Shown here: positions 1 through 7,186 of the stretch, piece by piece
Numbering within the stretch: the stretch's first letter is position 1
How the letters are laid out: every line of letters starts with the position of its first letter
NCBI GenBank assembly: GCA_963730735.1
Contig: CAVSSX010000008.1
Coordinates: 62,001-126,000 of the forward strand
Length of the DNA stretch: 64,000 nt
Reading direction: 5' to 3'
Source: CAVSSX01 sp963730735
GTDB taxonomy: Bacteria > Actinomycetota > Acidimicrobiia > Acidimicrobiales > RAAP-2
Program-made: the position numbers and the translations under genes
Notes under the pieces: generated by a model
The model's input: only the letters and a program-made list of their open reading frames with translations
What the model was told of the DNA's origin: nothing
The model's database searches: none

Positions 1-311
1 ACCACCTGCTCGGCGGCCAGGAACTCGAAGCCGAGGGTGAACGACGTGCGGCCGATCCGCTCCAGGGCCACGCGTACGCCGGCCCGGTCGCCCCAGCGCA
101 ACGAGCCCCGCCAGTCGACCTCGGTGTGGACGACCTGGACGTCGTGGCCGTCCTCCAACATGGTCTGGTACGGGAGGCCGCCCTCGTGGAGGAAGGCCGT
201 CATGGCGTCGTCGAGGTAGGCCAGGTACCACATGTTGAAGACCACCCGTTGCTGGTCGACCTCGAGGTACCGGATGGCCACGGGGTGCACGAAGGGCGTC
301 GGCCGGGCCAC
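1..311 (-). CDS. Acyl-CoA thioesterase, hot-dog fold (3' end outside window)
   Basis: Likely hydrolyses acyl- or aroyl-CoA thioesters in the cytosol. Only the first 103 residues are present and the C-terminus runs off the left edge. After a GTG start at 311 the protein reads PFVHPVAIRYLEVDQQRVVF, then NMWYLAYLDDA and RVALERIGRTSFTLGFEFL. This is the usual pattern of the 4-hydroxybenzoyl-CoA thioesterase/YbgC family: an R-Y-x-E-x-D start, an F-N-x-x-Y helix start, then the central strands. It is divergent from the amidohydrolase gene. The two probably share a promoter region and a role in acyl or aromatic CoA metabolism; the substrate is unknown. Confidence 0.75.
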   Translation of the reverse strand, partial: MARPTPFVHPVAIRYLEVDQQRVVFNMWYLAYLDDAMTAFLHEGGLPYQTMLEDGHDVQVVHTEVDWRGSLRWGDRAGVRVALERIGRTSFTLGFEFLAAEQV

Positions 312-378
312 CGGCCCAGTCTCCCACGGCGACCTCGGGCGACCCGGGCCGGCTCCGGGCTCGGTCGGCCGGCCCCGG

Positions 379-384
379 TACAAT
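379..384 (+). promoter_or_regulatory. -10 element of the amidohydrolase gene
   Basis: TACAAT is a near-perfect -10 hexamer, about 60 bp upstream of the ATG at 446. No convincing -35 is visible. A start site near 391 would give a leader of about 55 nt that includes the purine-rich ribosome-binding site at 432-439. Confidence 0.5.
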
Positions 385-445
385 GGGGAGGTCGTCGTCG
401 CCGGCCCATGCCCACGGGTGCCGCCGGCAGGTAGGGGGAAGCAGG

Positions 446-1627
446 ATGTCGCTCGGGTACAAGATGTTCGACGCGGACAACCATCTCTACGAGGCGGCCG
501 ACGCCTTCACTCGGCACCTGCCGGCCCACCGCAAGCCCGACTTCTACTGGATGACCGACGAGCGGGGCCACCGCCACCCGGTGCTCGGCGGGAGGGTCTG
601 GGACTACCTGCCCAACCCGACCTTCGACCCGATCGCCGTCGCCGGCTGCCTGCTCGAGGTGTTCAAGGGCACGGAGACGATGCTCGAGGCCAAGAACAAG
701 GCCTACACCTTCGAGCGGTTGGCCGACCGGCCGGAGTACCAGGAGCGGGTAGCCCGGATCCAGCGGATGGACGAGCAGGAGGTGGAGGCGGCCCTGCTCT
801 TCCCCACCCTCGTCTCGGGGCTCGAGGAGGCGACGGGCAGCGATGTGGACCTCACGCAGGACCTCCTGTGGTCGTTCAACCGGTGGCTCGAGGAGGAGTG
901 GGGCTTCGCCTACCAGGGCCGGTTGTTCGCCACCCCGGTCATCTCGCTCTCGGACCTCGACCAGGCCCTGGCCATGCTCGACTGGGCGCTCGAGCACGGC
1001 GCCCGGGCGTTGATGATCCGCCCCTCCCCCGTGCCCACCCGCGAGGGCATGCGGTCGCCGGCCTCGCCGCAGTTCGACCGGTTCTGGGCCCGGTGCCAGG
1101 AGGCCGAGGTGCTGGTCTGCGGCCATCTCTCGGCCACCGGCTACCACCGCTACTCGGGCGACTGGACGGGCATCTACGAGATGAAGCCCCACATCAACCA
1201 GGGCCCCTTCGCCTCCATCGCCACCCACGCCCGGGACACGATGGACTTCTACACGGCCATGGTGGTCCACGGGGCGGTCACCCGGTTCCCGCGGCTCCGC
1301 CTGCTCTCGGTGGAGAACGGCTCGGACTGGGTCAGCTGGCTGATCGAGCGGTTCAAGGTGGAGTACTCCCGGTTCCCCGGGGCCTTCGTGGAGGACCCGC
1401 TGGCGGCGTTCGAGCGCTGCGTCTGGGTCGTCCCCTACTGGGAGGAGCCCATCGGCGAGCTGGCCCAGCTGCTCCCGGTGGAGCGGATCCTGGCCGGGTC
1501 GGACTTCCCCCACTCCGACGGACTGCCCGAGCCGACGCAGTTCGCCAAGGCGCTCTCGGACTTCGACGATCGCCAGACCAAGATGATCATGCGCGACAAC
1601 TTGAAGGGCCTGCTCGGGACCAGCTGA
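446..1627 (+). CDS. Amidohydrolase-2 family metal-dependent hydrolase
   Basis: A 393-residue TIM-barrel hydrolase of the amidohydrolase-2/decarboxylase group, which acts on ring or amide substrates. It opens with FDADNHLYE, the family's degenerate first metal motif. Later come VCGHLSATGYHRY, LLSVENGSDWV and, near the C-terminus, LAGSDFPHSDGLPEP, the conserved Asp/His metal or catalytic segment. The ATG at 446 was chosen because GTAGGGGGA lies 6 nt upstream; an in-frame ATG at 383 lacks a ribosome-binding site and lies right on the -10. The downstream acyl-CoA synthetase follows after 39 bp and is probably co-transcribed. The substrate cannot be read from sequence. Confidence 0.85.
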   Translation: MSLGYKMFDADNHLYEAADAFTRHLPAHRKPDFYWMTDERGHRHPVLGGRVWDYLPNPTFDPIAVAGCLLEVFKGTETMLEAKNKAYTFERLADRPEYQERVARIQRMDEQEVEAALLFPTLVSGLEEATGSDVDLTQDLLWSFNRWLEEEWGFAYQGRLFATPVISLSDLDQALAMLDWALEHGARALMIRPSPVPTREGMRSPASPQFDRFWARCQEAEVLVCGHLSATGYHRYSGDWTGIYEMKPHINQGPFASIATHARDTMDFYTAMVVHGAVTRFPRLRLLSVENGSDWVSWLIERFKVEYSRFPGAFVEDPLAAFERCVWVVPYWEEPIGELAQLLPVERILAGSDFPHSDGLPEPTQFAKALSDFDDRQTKMIMRDNLKGLLGTS

Positions 1628-1666
1628 GCGGGGCGGTCCACGAGGGCGCGATCGACCGGGGGGACG

Positions 1667-3346
1667 ATGACTGATCCGAAGGCCGCACTGACCACGCCGA
1701 CGTGGTTCCGGGCCCTGGCCGAGCGCCACGGCGACGCCGAGGCCATGGTCGACAGCCGCCACCGGCTGACCTACCGCCAGCTCGACGAGCAGTCGGCCGT
1801 CTGGGCCCGGGGCCTCCTGGCCCGGGGCGTCGGCAAGCGCTCGCGGATCGGCCTGTGGATGGGCAACGGCGTCGAGTGGCTGGTCTCGTTCGCCGCCGTC
1901 ACCCGGATCGGGGCGGTCGCCGTCCCGCTCAGCACGTTCTTCAAGGGCGCCGAGCTGGCCCGGGTGGTCCGCCACGCCGACCTCCAGGGCCTGGTGGTGC
2001 AGCAGCCCTTCCTGGGCGAGGACATGCTGGCCCGCCTGGAGTCGGCCCTGCCCGAGCTGGCCGGTCGGGAGGGACCGACCTTCGCCGTCGCGAGCGCCCC
2101 GTCGCTGCGCTGGGTGGTGGCCGTCGGCCCGGGCGACCCCCGCCACCCCTGGGCCGCCCCGCTGGGCTGGTTGCGCTCGGGGGCCGGCGACCCCCGGTTC
2201 GACGCCCGCCTGCTGGCCGGGGCCGAGGCCGAGGTCGACCCCGACGACGAGGCCATCATGATCTACACCTCGGGGTCGACGGCCGACCCCAAGGGGGTGC
2301 CCCACCCCCACCGCACGGTGCTGACCAAGACCCACTACCTGCGGGAGTGGCTGCCCCTGGCCGACGGCACCCGTTCGTTCGGCGCCTCGCCCTTCTTCTG
2401 GGTGGGCGGTCTCACGATGAGCCTGTTCCCGGTGCTCGACGGCGGGGGGACGCAGTACTGCACCGACCGGTTCGACGCCGGGGAGTTCCTGGCCATGCTG
2501 GGCCGGGAGCACTTCGAGCGGGCCTACCTCTACCCGCACCACGTGAACGCCCTCCTCGAGCACCCCGAGTTCGCCACCACCGACCGGACGTCGCTCCGCG
2601 AGGCCGATCCCCGGCTGCTCAGCCGGCCGCCGGCGGACCGGCCGCCGGACCAGTTGCTCATCGGGCTGGGCATGACCGAGACCTTCGGTGGCTACTGGTG
2701 GGGTCGGCCGGGCTCCCAGGCCGACACCACGCCGCTGCGGCCGGGCGAGCGGCGGCCACCGCCGCTCGACGTCGTCCAGCCCGGCGTCGAGCTGAAGGTG
2801 GCCCGGCCCGACGGCACCCCGGTGGAGGACGGCGAGATCGGGGAGATCCGGCTCCGGGGCTCGTGCATCACCCCGGGGCTCCACAAGCTCGCCCACGAGC
2901 AGACCTTCGACGCCGAGGGCTACTTCTGCACCGGTGACCGGGGCCAGGTCGCCGGTGACCAGGTGTACTTCCGGGGCCGCCTGAGCGACATGATCAAGAC
3001 GGCCGGGGCCAACGTGTCCCCGGCCGAGGTGGCCGCCGCCCTGCGGGCCATCGAGGGGGTCGAGGAGGCCTACGTCTTCGGTCGGCCCGACGCCCTGAAG
3101 GGTGAGGTGGTGGTGGCGGCGGTGGTGCCCGAGGCGGGCCACGAGCTCGACGTCGAGGCGGTGCGCTCGGCGCTGCGGGGCCAGATCTCGGCGTTCAAGG
3201 TGCCGGTGCGCATCGGCGTGTTCTCGGTCGACGAGATCCCCTGGACCCCGTCGCACAAGGTGCGCGGCGCGCTCTTGGCCGAGCTGGTCGACGAGCGCAC
3301 GTTGGCCGCGCCGGTCGGTACGCCGGTGGGTGCCGGCTCGTCCTGA
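1667..3346 (+). CDS. AMP-forming acyl-CoA synthetase
   Basis: Activates a carboxylic acid to its CoA thioester by way of an acyl-AMP. The 559-residue protein carries the P-loop-like IYTSGSTADPKG at about residues 199-210, the LGMTETFG motif near 337 and the hinge region YFCTGDRGQV. It ends with the C-terminal domain motif WTPSHKVRGALL, whose Lys is the expected catalytic residue. GGGGGGA precedes the ATG. Relative to long-chain ligases, the segment before the T-E motif is short and Pro/Arg-rich. The neighbours (thioesterase, amidohydrolase, bicupin) suggest an aromatic or branched acid, but this is inference. Confidence 0.88.
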   Translation: MTDPKAALTTPTWFRALAERHGDAEAMVDSRHRLTYRQLDEQSAVWARGLLARGVGKRSRIGLWMGNGVEWLVSFAAVTRIGAVAVPLSTFFKGAELARVVRHADLQGLVVQQPFLGEDMLARLESALPELAGREGPTFAVASAPSLRWVVAVGPGDPRHPWAAPLGWLRSGAGDPRFDARLLAGAEAEVDPDDEAIMIYTSGSTADPKGVPHPHRTVLTKTHYLREWLPLADGTRSFGASPFFWVGGLTMSLFPVLDGGGTQYCTDRFDAGEFLAMLGREHFERAYLYPHHVNALLEHPEFATTDRTSLREADPRLLSRPPADRPPDQLLIGLGMTETFGGYWWGRPGSQADTTPLRPGERRPPPLDVVQPGVELKVARPDGTPVEDGEIGEIRLRGSCITPGLHKLAHEQTFDAEGYFCTGDRGQVAGDQVYFRGRLSDMIKTAGANVSPAEVAAALRAIEGVEEAYVFGRPDALKGEVVVAAVVPEAGHELDVEAVRSALRGQISAFKVPVRIGVFSVDEIPWTPSHKVRGALLAELVDERTLAAPVGTPVGAGSS

Positions 3347-3373
3347 CCAGGGTGGGGCCGCAGACGCCCGACG

Positions 3374-3379
3374 TAGACT
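3374..3379 (+). promoter_or_regulatory. Possible -10 element upstream of the bicupin gene
   Basis: TAGACT lies 55 bp upstream of the ATG at 3434 in the only gap between the acyl-CoA synthetase and bicupin genes. No -35 is evident. The gene has its own strong ribosome-binding site, GGAGGG. Confidence 0.3.
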
Positions 3380-3433
3380 GAGCGGGTCGTTGTCGACGGT
3401 GGCACCGACTCGGACGTTCGATCGGAGGGCGCC

Positions 3434-4387
3434 ATGTCGGTGACCATCGAGCCGGGGCTGCGCATCGGCGAGGTCAGCGAGGACTGGAGCGGCGACGCCC
3501 GGTACTACGAGTACTCCCAGGCCGCCGATCCCCTGGGCAGCGGGCGCACGCCGGCCATGCCCATCGAGGCCTTCCCCTCGTCGCTGCACCGCGACGGGGA
3601 GACCCGGATCGTCCCGCTGGACCTCTCGGCGGCCCTCGGCATCGAAGGGGGCCCGGCCACCAGCCCGGCCCTCCTGGCCAGCTTCATCCACCTGGCGCCG
3701 TCCGAGCGGGTGGCCACCGCCCCCGACGCCACCTCCGAGCTCTACTACGTCATCCGGGGCTCGGGCTTCTCGGTGGTGAACGGCGAGGTGGTGACCTGGA
3801 CCGCCGGCGACTTCCTGACCCTGCCGGCCGGGAGTCGCTCGACCCACCACGCCCAGGAGGACAGCGCCCTCTACTGGGTGACCGACGAGCCCCTCCTGCG
3901 CTATCTGGGCGTGCGGCCGTCCGAGCCCCGCTTCGCCGCCACCAAGTACGACGGGGCCACGGCCGACGCCGAGCTGGCCCGGGCCCTGGCCGACCCCGGG
4001 GCGGTCGACCGGAGCCGGATCAGCGTGCTCCTGGCCAACACCGCCCAGCCGCTGACCCTCACGGTGACGCACGTGCTCTGGGCCATGTACGGCATCGTCC
4101 CGGCCGGCACCGTCCAGCGGCCGCACCGGCACCAGTCGGTGGCCCTCGACCTGTGCGTGGACTGCGGCCCGGGCAGCTACACCCTGCTCGGCCGGGAGCT
4201 GGACGACCACGGCGCCATCGTCGACCCCATCCGGGTCGACTGGTCCCCGCAATCGGCGTTCACCACGCCGCCGGGCATGTGGCACGCCCACGTCAACGAG
4301 TCAGACCGGGACGCCTGGGTCATCCCTATTCAAGATGCCGGGCTACAGACCTATCTGCGAGCGTTGGACATCCGCTTCGACCGCTAG
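3434..4387 (+). CDS. Double-cupin protein (gentisate dioxygenase-like)
   Basis: A 317-residue protein with two cupin barrels. The N-terminal barrel (about 85-155) has ELYYVIRGSGFSVVNGE followed by TLPAGSRSTHHAQ, with the two His typical of cupin metal sites. The C-terminal barrel (about 215-300) has QRPHRHQSVALDL and TPPGMWHAHVNES. This layout matches gentisate 1,2-dioxygenase and related ring-cleaving bicupins, but several bicupins bind no catalytic iron, so the activity is uncertain. GGAGGG lies 5 nt before the ATG. It ends 40 bp before the pyrophosphatase gene, which has its own promoter. Confidence 0.75.
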   Translation: MSVTIEPGLRIGEVSEDWSGDARYYEYSQAADPLGSGRTPAMPIEAFPSSLHRDGETRIVPLDLSAALGIEGGPATSPALLASFIHLAPSERVATAPDATSELYYVIRGSGFSVVNGEVVTWTAGDFLTLPAGSRSTHHAQEDSALYWVTDEPLLRYLGVRPSEPRFAATKYDGATADAELARALADPGAVDRSRISVLLANTAQPLTLTVTHVLWAMYGIVPAGTVQRPHRHQSVALDLCVDCGPGSYTLLGRELDDHGAIVDPIRVDWSPQSAFTTPPGMWHAHVNESDRDAWVIPIQDAGLQTYLRALDIRFDR

Positions 4388-4414
4388 CCGGAAAGCGCGC
4401 CCCCGCGGCCCCAC

Positions 4415-4420
4415 TACGGT
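4415..4420 (+). promoter_or_regulatory. -10 element of ppa (leaderless type)
   Basis: TACGGT is separated by exactly 7 nt from the ATG at 4428. There is no Shine-Dalgarno sequence, so transcription probably starts at or next to the A of the start codon. Confidence 0.55.
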
Positions 4421-4427
4421 TGCGCCC

Positions 4428-4937
4428 ATGACCCCCGAAACATCCCCCGCCGAACCGATCACCGACGTCATCATCGAGATCCCCCGAGGCAGCCGCAACA
4501 AGTACGAGTACGACCACGAGCGGCACATGATCCGCCTCGACCGCCGGTTGTTCAGTGCCACCGTCTATCCCTCCGACTACGGCTTCGTGCCCGACACCCT
4601 GGCCGGCGACGGCGACCCGCTCGACGCCCTGGTGCTGCTGGACGACCCGACCTTCCCGGGCTGCCTGGTCCGGGTGCGAATCCTGGGGGTGTTCTGGATG
4701 CGCGACGAGGCCGGACCCGACGCCAAGCTCATCACCGTGGTCGAGAACGACCAGAACTGGGACCGCGCCCAGGACCTGGCGGACCTGCCCCAGCACCTCT
4801 TGGAGGAGATCGAGCACTTCTTCAGCATCTACAAGGACCTCGAGCCCGGGAAGATGAGCGAGACCCGGGGCTTCGAGGGCAAGGAGGCGGCCCTGCGCGA
4901 GCTCCAGGAGTGCCGGGACCGCTTCGCCGCTGCCTGA
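4428..4937 (+). CDS. ppa: Soluble inorganic pyrophosphatase (family I)
   Basis: Hydrolyses PPi to two phosphates in the cytosol and so drives biosynthetic reactions. The protein is 169 residues, a normal bacterial length. Family I motifs are clear: EIPRGSRNKYEYD, the substrate and Mg2+ site DYGFVPDTLAGDGDPLDALV with its D-x-D-P-x-D core, and the C-terminal FFSIYKDLEPGK. The start at 4428 is supported by the leaderless -10 upstream. An in-frame ATG at 4335 would overlap the bicupin gene and add non-conserved residues. It lies next to a phosphate transporter. Confidence 0.96.
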   Translation: MTPETSPAEPITDVIIEIPRGSRNKYEYDHERHMIRLDRRLFSATVYPSDYGFVPDTLAGDGDPLDALVLLDDPTFPGCLVRVRILGVFWMRDEAGPDAKLITVVENDQNWDRAQDLADLPQHLLEEIEHFFSIYKDLEPGKMSETRGFEGKEAALRELQECRDRFAAA

Positions 4938-4987
4938 ACGGCGCCGGTCCAGTCGCCCGGGCCCCGTTGACCGGGGCCCGGGCGGAC

Positions 4988-5053
4988 GATCACCTTAAGT
5001 TCATCCCGAGGTAACGCCTCGTTCGTCCGCACGCTGCATGACGGTTACCTGGG
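4988..5053 (+). promoter_or_regulatory. Array of 11-bp direct repeats resembling a PHO box
   Basis: Consecutive 11-bp units begin at 4988 (GATCACCTTAA), 4999 (GTTCATCCCGA), 5010 (GGTAACGCCTC) and 5021 (GTTCGTCCGCA). After one non-matching unit, another in-phase unit begins at 5043 (GGTTACCTGGG). They share G-N-T-C/A-A/G-C/T. Streptomyces PhoP boxes are tandem 11-nt units of the form GTTCACC. The array lies directly upstream of a phosphate-transporter gene, which fits control by a PhoP-like response regulator. No regulator gene for it is in this window. Confidence 0.5.
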
Positions 5054-5058
5054 TCACC

Positions 5059-5064
5059 GACAGT
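5059..5064 (+). promoter_or_regulatory. Weak -10 candidate for the phosphate transporter
   Basis: GACAGT ends 6 nt before the ATG at 5071. It has the spacing seen at other leaderless starts here but a poor hexamer. A weak -10 behind an activator array would suit an activator-dependent promoter. Confidence 0.3.
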
Positions 5065-5070
5065 GGCCTC

Positions 5071-6576
5071 ATGTCCAGCGCAACGATCACCCCCGGTCCC
5101 GGCGCCAGCGACCTGACGGCGCTCGACGACGGCAAGATCACCAGGTTCCAGCTGAAGATCATGGTCGTCTCGGGCATGGGCTTCTTCACCGACGCCTACG
5201 ACCTGTTCGTCATCGGCGTGGTCGTGGCGCTCCTGAAGGAGCAGTGGACGCTCTCGACCACCCAGGTCTCGCTGCTCAACTCGGCCACCCTGGCCGCCTC
5301 GGCCGTCGGGGCGCTGGTCTTCGGCCGGATCGCCGACATCCTCGGGCGCAAGAAGATCTACGGCTACGAGGTCCTGATCCTGGCCGCCGGGGCCATCGCC
5401 TCGGCCTTCGCCCCCAACTACACCTTCCTCCTGATCAGCCGGATCGTGCTCGGCATCGGCATCGGCGGCGACTACCCGGTCAGCGCCACCATCATGAGCG
5501 AGTACTCGGGCAAGAAGTCCCGGGGGAAGATGGTCGGCCTGGTGTTCGCCATGCAGGGTGCCGGCCTGATCGTCGGGCCCTTGTTGGCCTCGATCCTGCT
5601 GGCCTCGGGCATCTCGACCAACCTCACCTGGCGCCTCCTGCTGGCCGCCGGGGCCATCCCCGGCCTGGCCGTCTTCTTCATGCGCCGCCGGATCCACGAG
5701 ACCCCCCGCTTCGCCGCCGCCGGCGGCGACACCGCCGAGATGGAGCGGGCCATCGCGGCGGCGACCGAGGCCGGCGCCCCACCGAAGGTGGCCGTGGCGG
5801 CGGCTCCGGTCCCCGCGCCCGTTGCCCCCCCGGCGGACGCCGGGCCGGCCGCCACCCCGGCTCCCTCCGGCAAGGCGCCCCAGGGCGCCATGGACGGGTT
5901 CAAGACGCTCTGGATGAGCCGACGGATGCGCTGGTGGCTGATCGGCACGGCCGGCTGCTGGGCCCTGCTCGACTTCTCCTACTACGGCAACTCGATCTCG
6001 TCCCCCGAGATCCTGAAGCTGATCAACCCGGCCGGGACGCTGCTCGACAACACCCTCCTGCAGCTGGCCATCTTCGCCGTGTTCGCCCTCCCGGGCTACG
6101 CCGTGGCCATCCTGCTCCTCGATAAGACCGGGCGAAAAAAGATCCAGATACTGGGGTTCACCATGATGTCCCTGGCCTTCCTGGCCATCGGCATCATCCC
6201 GGGGGTGACGACCACCGTCGCACCCTTCGTGATCCTCTACGGCATCAGTTACTTCTTCACTGAGTTCGGTCCCAATACGACGACGTTCATCTATCCGGCG
6301 GAGATCTTCCCCACCGAGGTCCGCACCACCGGCCACGGCATCTCGGCCGCCGCCGGCAAGATGGGGGCGTTCGCCGGGGCCTACCTCTTCCCCGACATGC
6401 TGGCCTCGTCGATCGGGCTGCGGGGCGCCCAGGTGGTGGCCGGGCTGGTCTCGGTGGTCGGGATCGGCATGACCGTCTTCTTGTTGCCCGAACCGGCCGG
6501 CAAGACGCTGGAGGAACTCGAGGCGGCGGCCTACGAGCGGGACGAGGAGCCGGTGATGACCCAGGTGGCGGCATGA
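5071..6576 (+). CDS. MFS phosphate:H+ symporter (PHS/Pho84 type)
   Basis: A twelve-helix major facilitator that probably imports inorganic phosphate with protons. The family signature GGDYPVSATIMSEYS is intact and SGMGFFTDAYDLF opens the first helix. RIADILGRKK is the MFS loop 2-3 motif. A long Ala/Pro-rich cytoplasmic loop (about residues 220-270) separates the two six-helix halves. The ATG at 5071 (501 residues) is preferred over the ATG at 5038, because the upstream one abuts the 11-bp repeat array and lacks a ribosome-binding site; the evidence is moderate. The stop overlaps the next gene by 4 bp. Adjacency to ppa supports phosphate handling. Confidence 0.85.
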   Translation: MSSATITPGPGASDLTALDDGKITRFQLKIMVVSGMGFFTDAYDLFVIGVVVALLKEQWTLSTTQVSLLNSATLAASAVGALVFGRIADILGRKKIYGYEVLILAAGAIASAFAPNYTFLLISRIVLGIGIGGDYPVSATIMSEYSGKKSRGKMVGLVFAMQGAGLIVGPLLASILLASGISTNLTWRLLLAAGAIPGLAVFFMRRRIHETPRFAAAGGDTAEMERAIAAATEAGAPPKVAVAAAPVPAPVAPPADAGPAATPAPSGKAPQGAMDGFKTLWMSRRMRWWLIGTAGCWALLDFSYYGNSISSPEILKLINPAGTLLDNTLLQLAIFAVFALPGYAVAILLLDKTGRKKIQILGFTMMSLAFLAIGIIPGVTTTVAPFVILYGISYFFTEFGPNTTTFIYPAEIFPTEVRTTGHGISAAAGKMGAFAGAYLFPDMLASSIGLRGAQVVAGLVSVVGIGMTVFLLPEPAGKTLEELEAAAYERDEEPVMTQVAA

Positions 6577-7043
6577 GCTACCGCATCGTGGTCGGGGTCG
6601 ACGGGTCGCTGCACGGCGAGGCGGCACTGCGCTGGGCCGTGGGGCACGCCGAGAAGGTGCCCTCCGACGACGAGCCCAACGAGGTGGTGGCCGTCCTGGC
6701 CTGGCAGTTCCCGCTCATCGGCATGCCGGGGGCGTTCGACCGCGACGAGCTGCAGCAGTTCGCCATGGGCTCGTTGCACGAGGAGTTGGCCAAGGTGAAG
6801 GTCCCCGACTCGCTCACCCTGGTCCCCCTGGTGGCCGAAGGTGACCCGACCGAGTCCCTGATCGAGCTGTCCAAGGGTGCCGACCTCCTGGTGGTCGGCA
6901 CCCGGGGCCGGGGCAAGTTTGCCGGACTGCTGCTGGGCTCGGTCACCCAGGGGGTGGCGGCCAACGCGCCGTGCCCGGTGGTGCTGGTGAAGGACGCCGA
7001 CCGGGGCGCCTCCCCCGTCGTCCTGGTCGACGACCCGGACTGA
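6573..7043 (+). CDS. Universal stress protein (UspA family)
   Basis: A 156-residue single-domain Usp. It starts YRIVVGVDGSLHGEAALRWA, with the conserved Asp of the nucleotide site, and carries the ATP-binding signature GTRGRGKFAGLLLGSVT (G-2x-G-9x-G-S/T) before the final strand PCPVVLVKD. It is therefore probably an ATP-binding Usp. The ATGA overlap with the transporter stop indicates translational coupling, so it is likely made under the same condition as the transporter. Confidence 0.9.
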   Translation: MSYRIVVGVDGSLHGEAALRWAVGHAEKVPSDDEPNEVVAVLAWQFPLIGMPGAFDRDELQQFAMGSLHEELAKVKVPDSLTLVPLVAEGDPTESLIELSKGADLLVVGTRGRGKFAGLLLGSVTQGVAANAPCPVVLVKDADRGASPVVLVDDPD

Positions 7044-7068
7044 CCCCGCCCACGCCCGCCGGGGGGCC

Positions 7069-7091
7069 GCTCACCCGAGACTTCGGTGAGC
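7069..7091. terminator. Hairpin between the convergent usp and htrA genes
   Basis: GCTCACC (7069-7075) pairs with GGTGAGC (7085-7091), with two extra inner pairs across one bulge. It lies between two convergent genes and could end both transcripts. It has no U-tract, which is common in high-GC actinobacteria. Confidence 0.4.
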
Positions 7092-7186
7092 GCACCCGGC
7101 CAGGGCAGGAGGGCAACCAAGCTCGAGGTTAGGGAGCGGGGTGCCGGTCGAGTGGGGACCCGGGTGGCCCGTCCCGGCGGTGGTCG

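Noticed and set aside
200..4291. Open frame of 1363 codons on the minus strand opposite the first gene group
   Set aside because: It is the mirror of several well-conserved plus-strand genes; its product is low in hydrophobic pattern and rich in Gly/Arg/Pro, typical of antisense frames in high-GC DNA.
5038..5070. ATG at 5038 as the transporter start
   Set aside because: It abuts the 11-bp repeat array, has no ribosome-binding site and adds residues outside the conserved N-terminus; 5071 fits better, although this is not certain.
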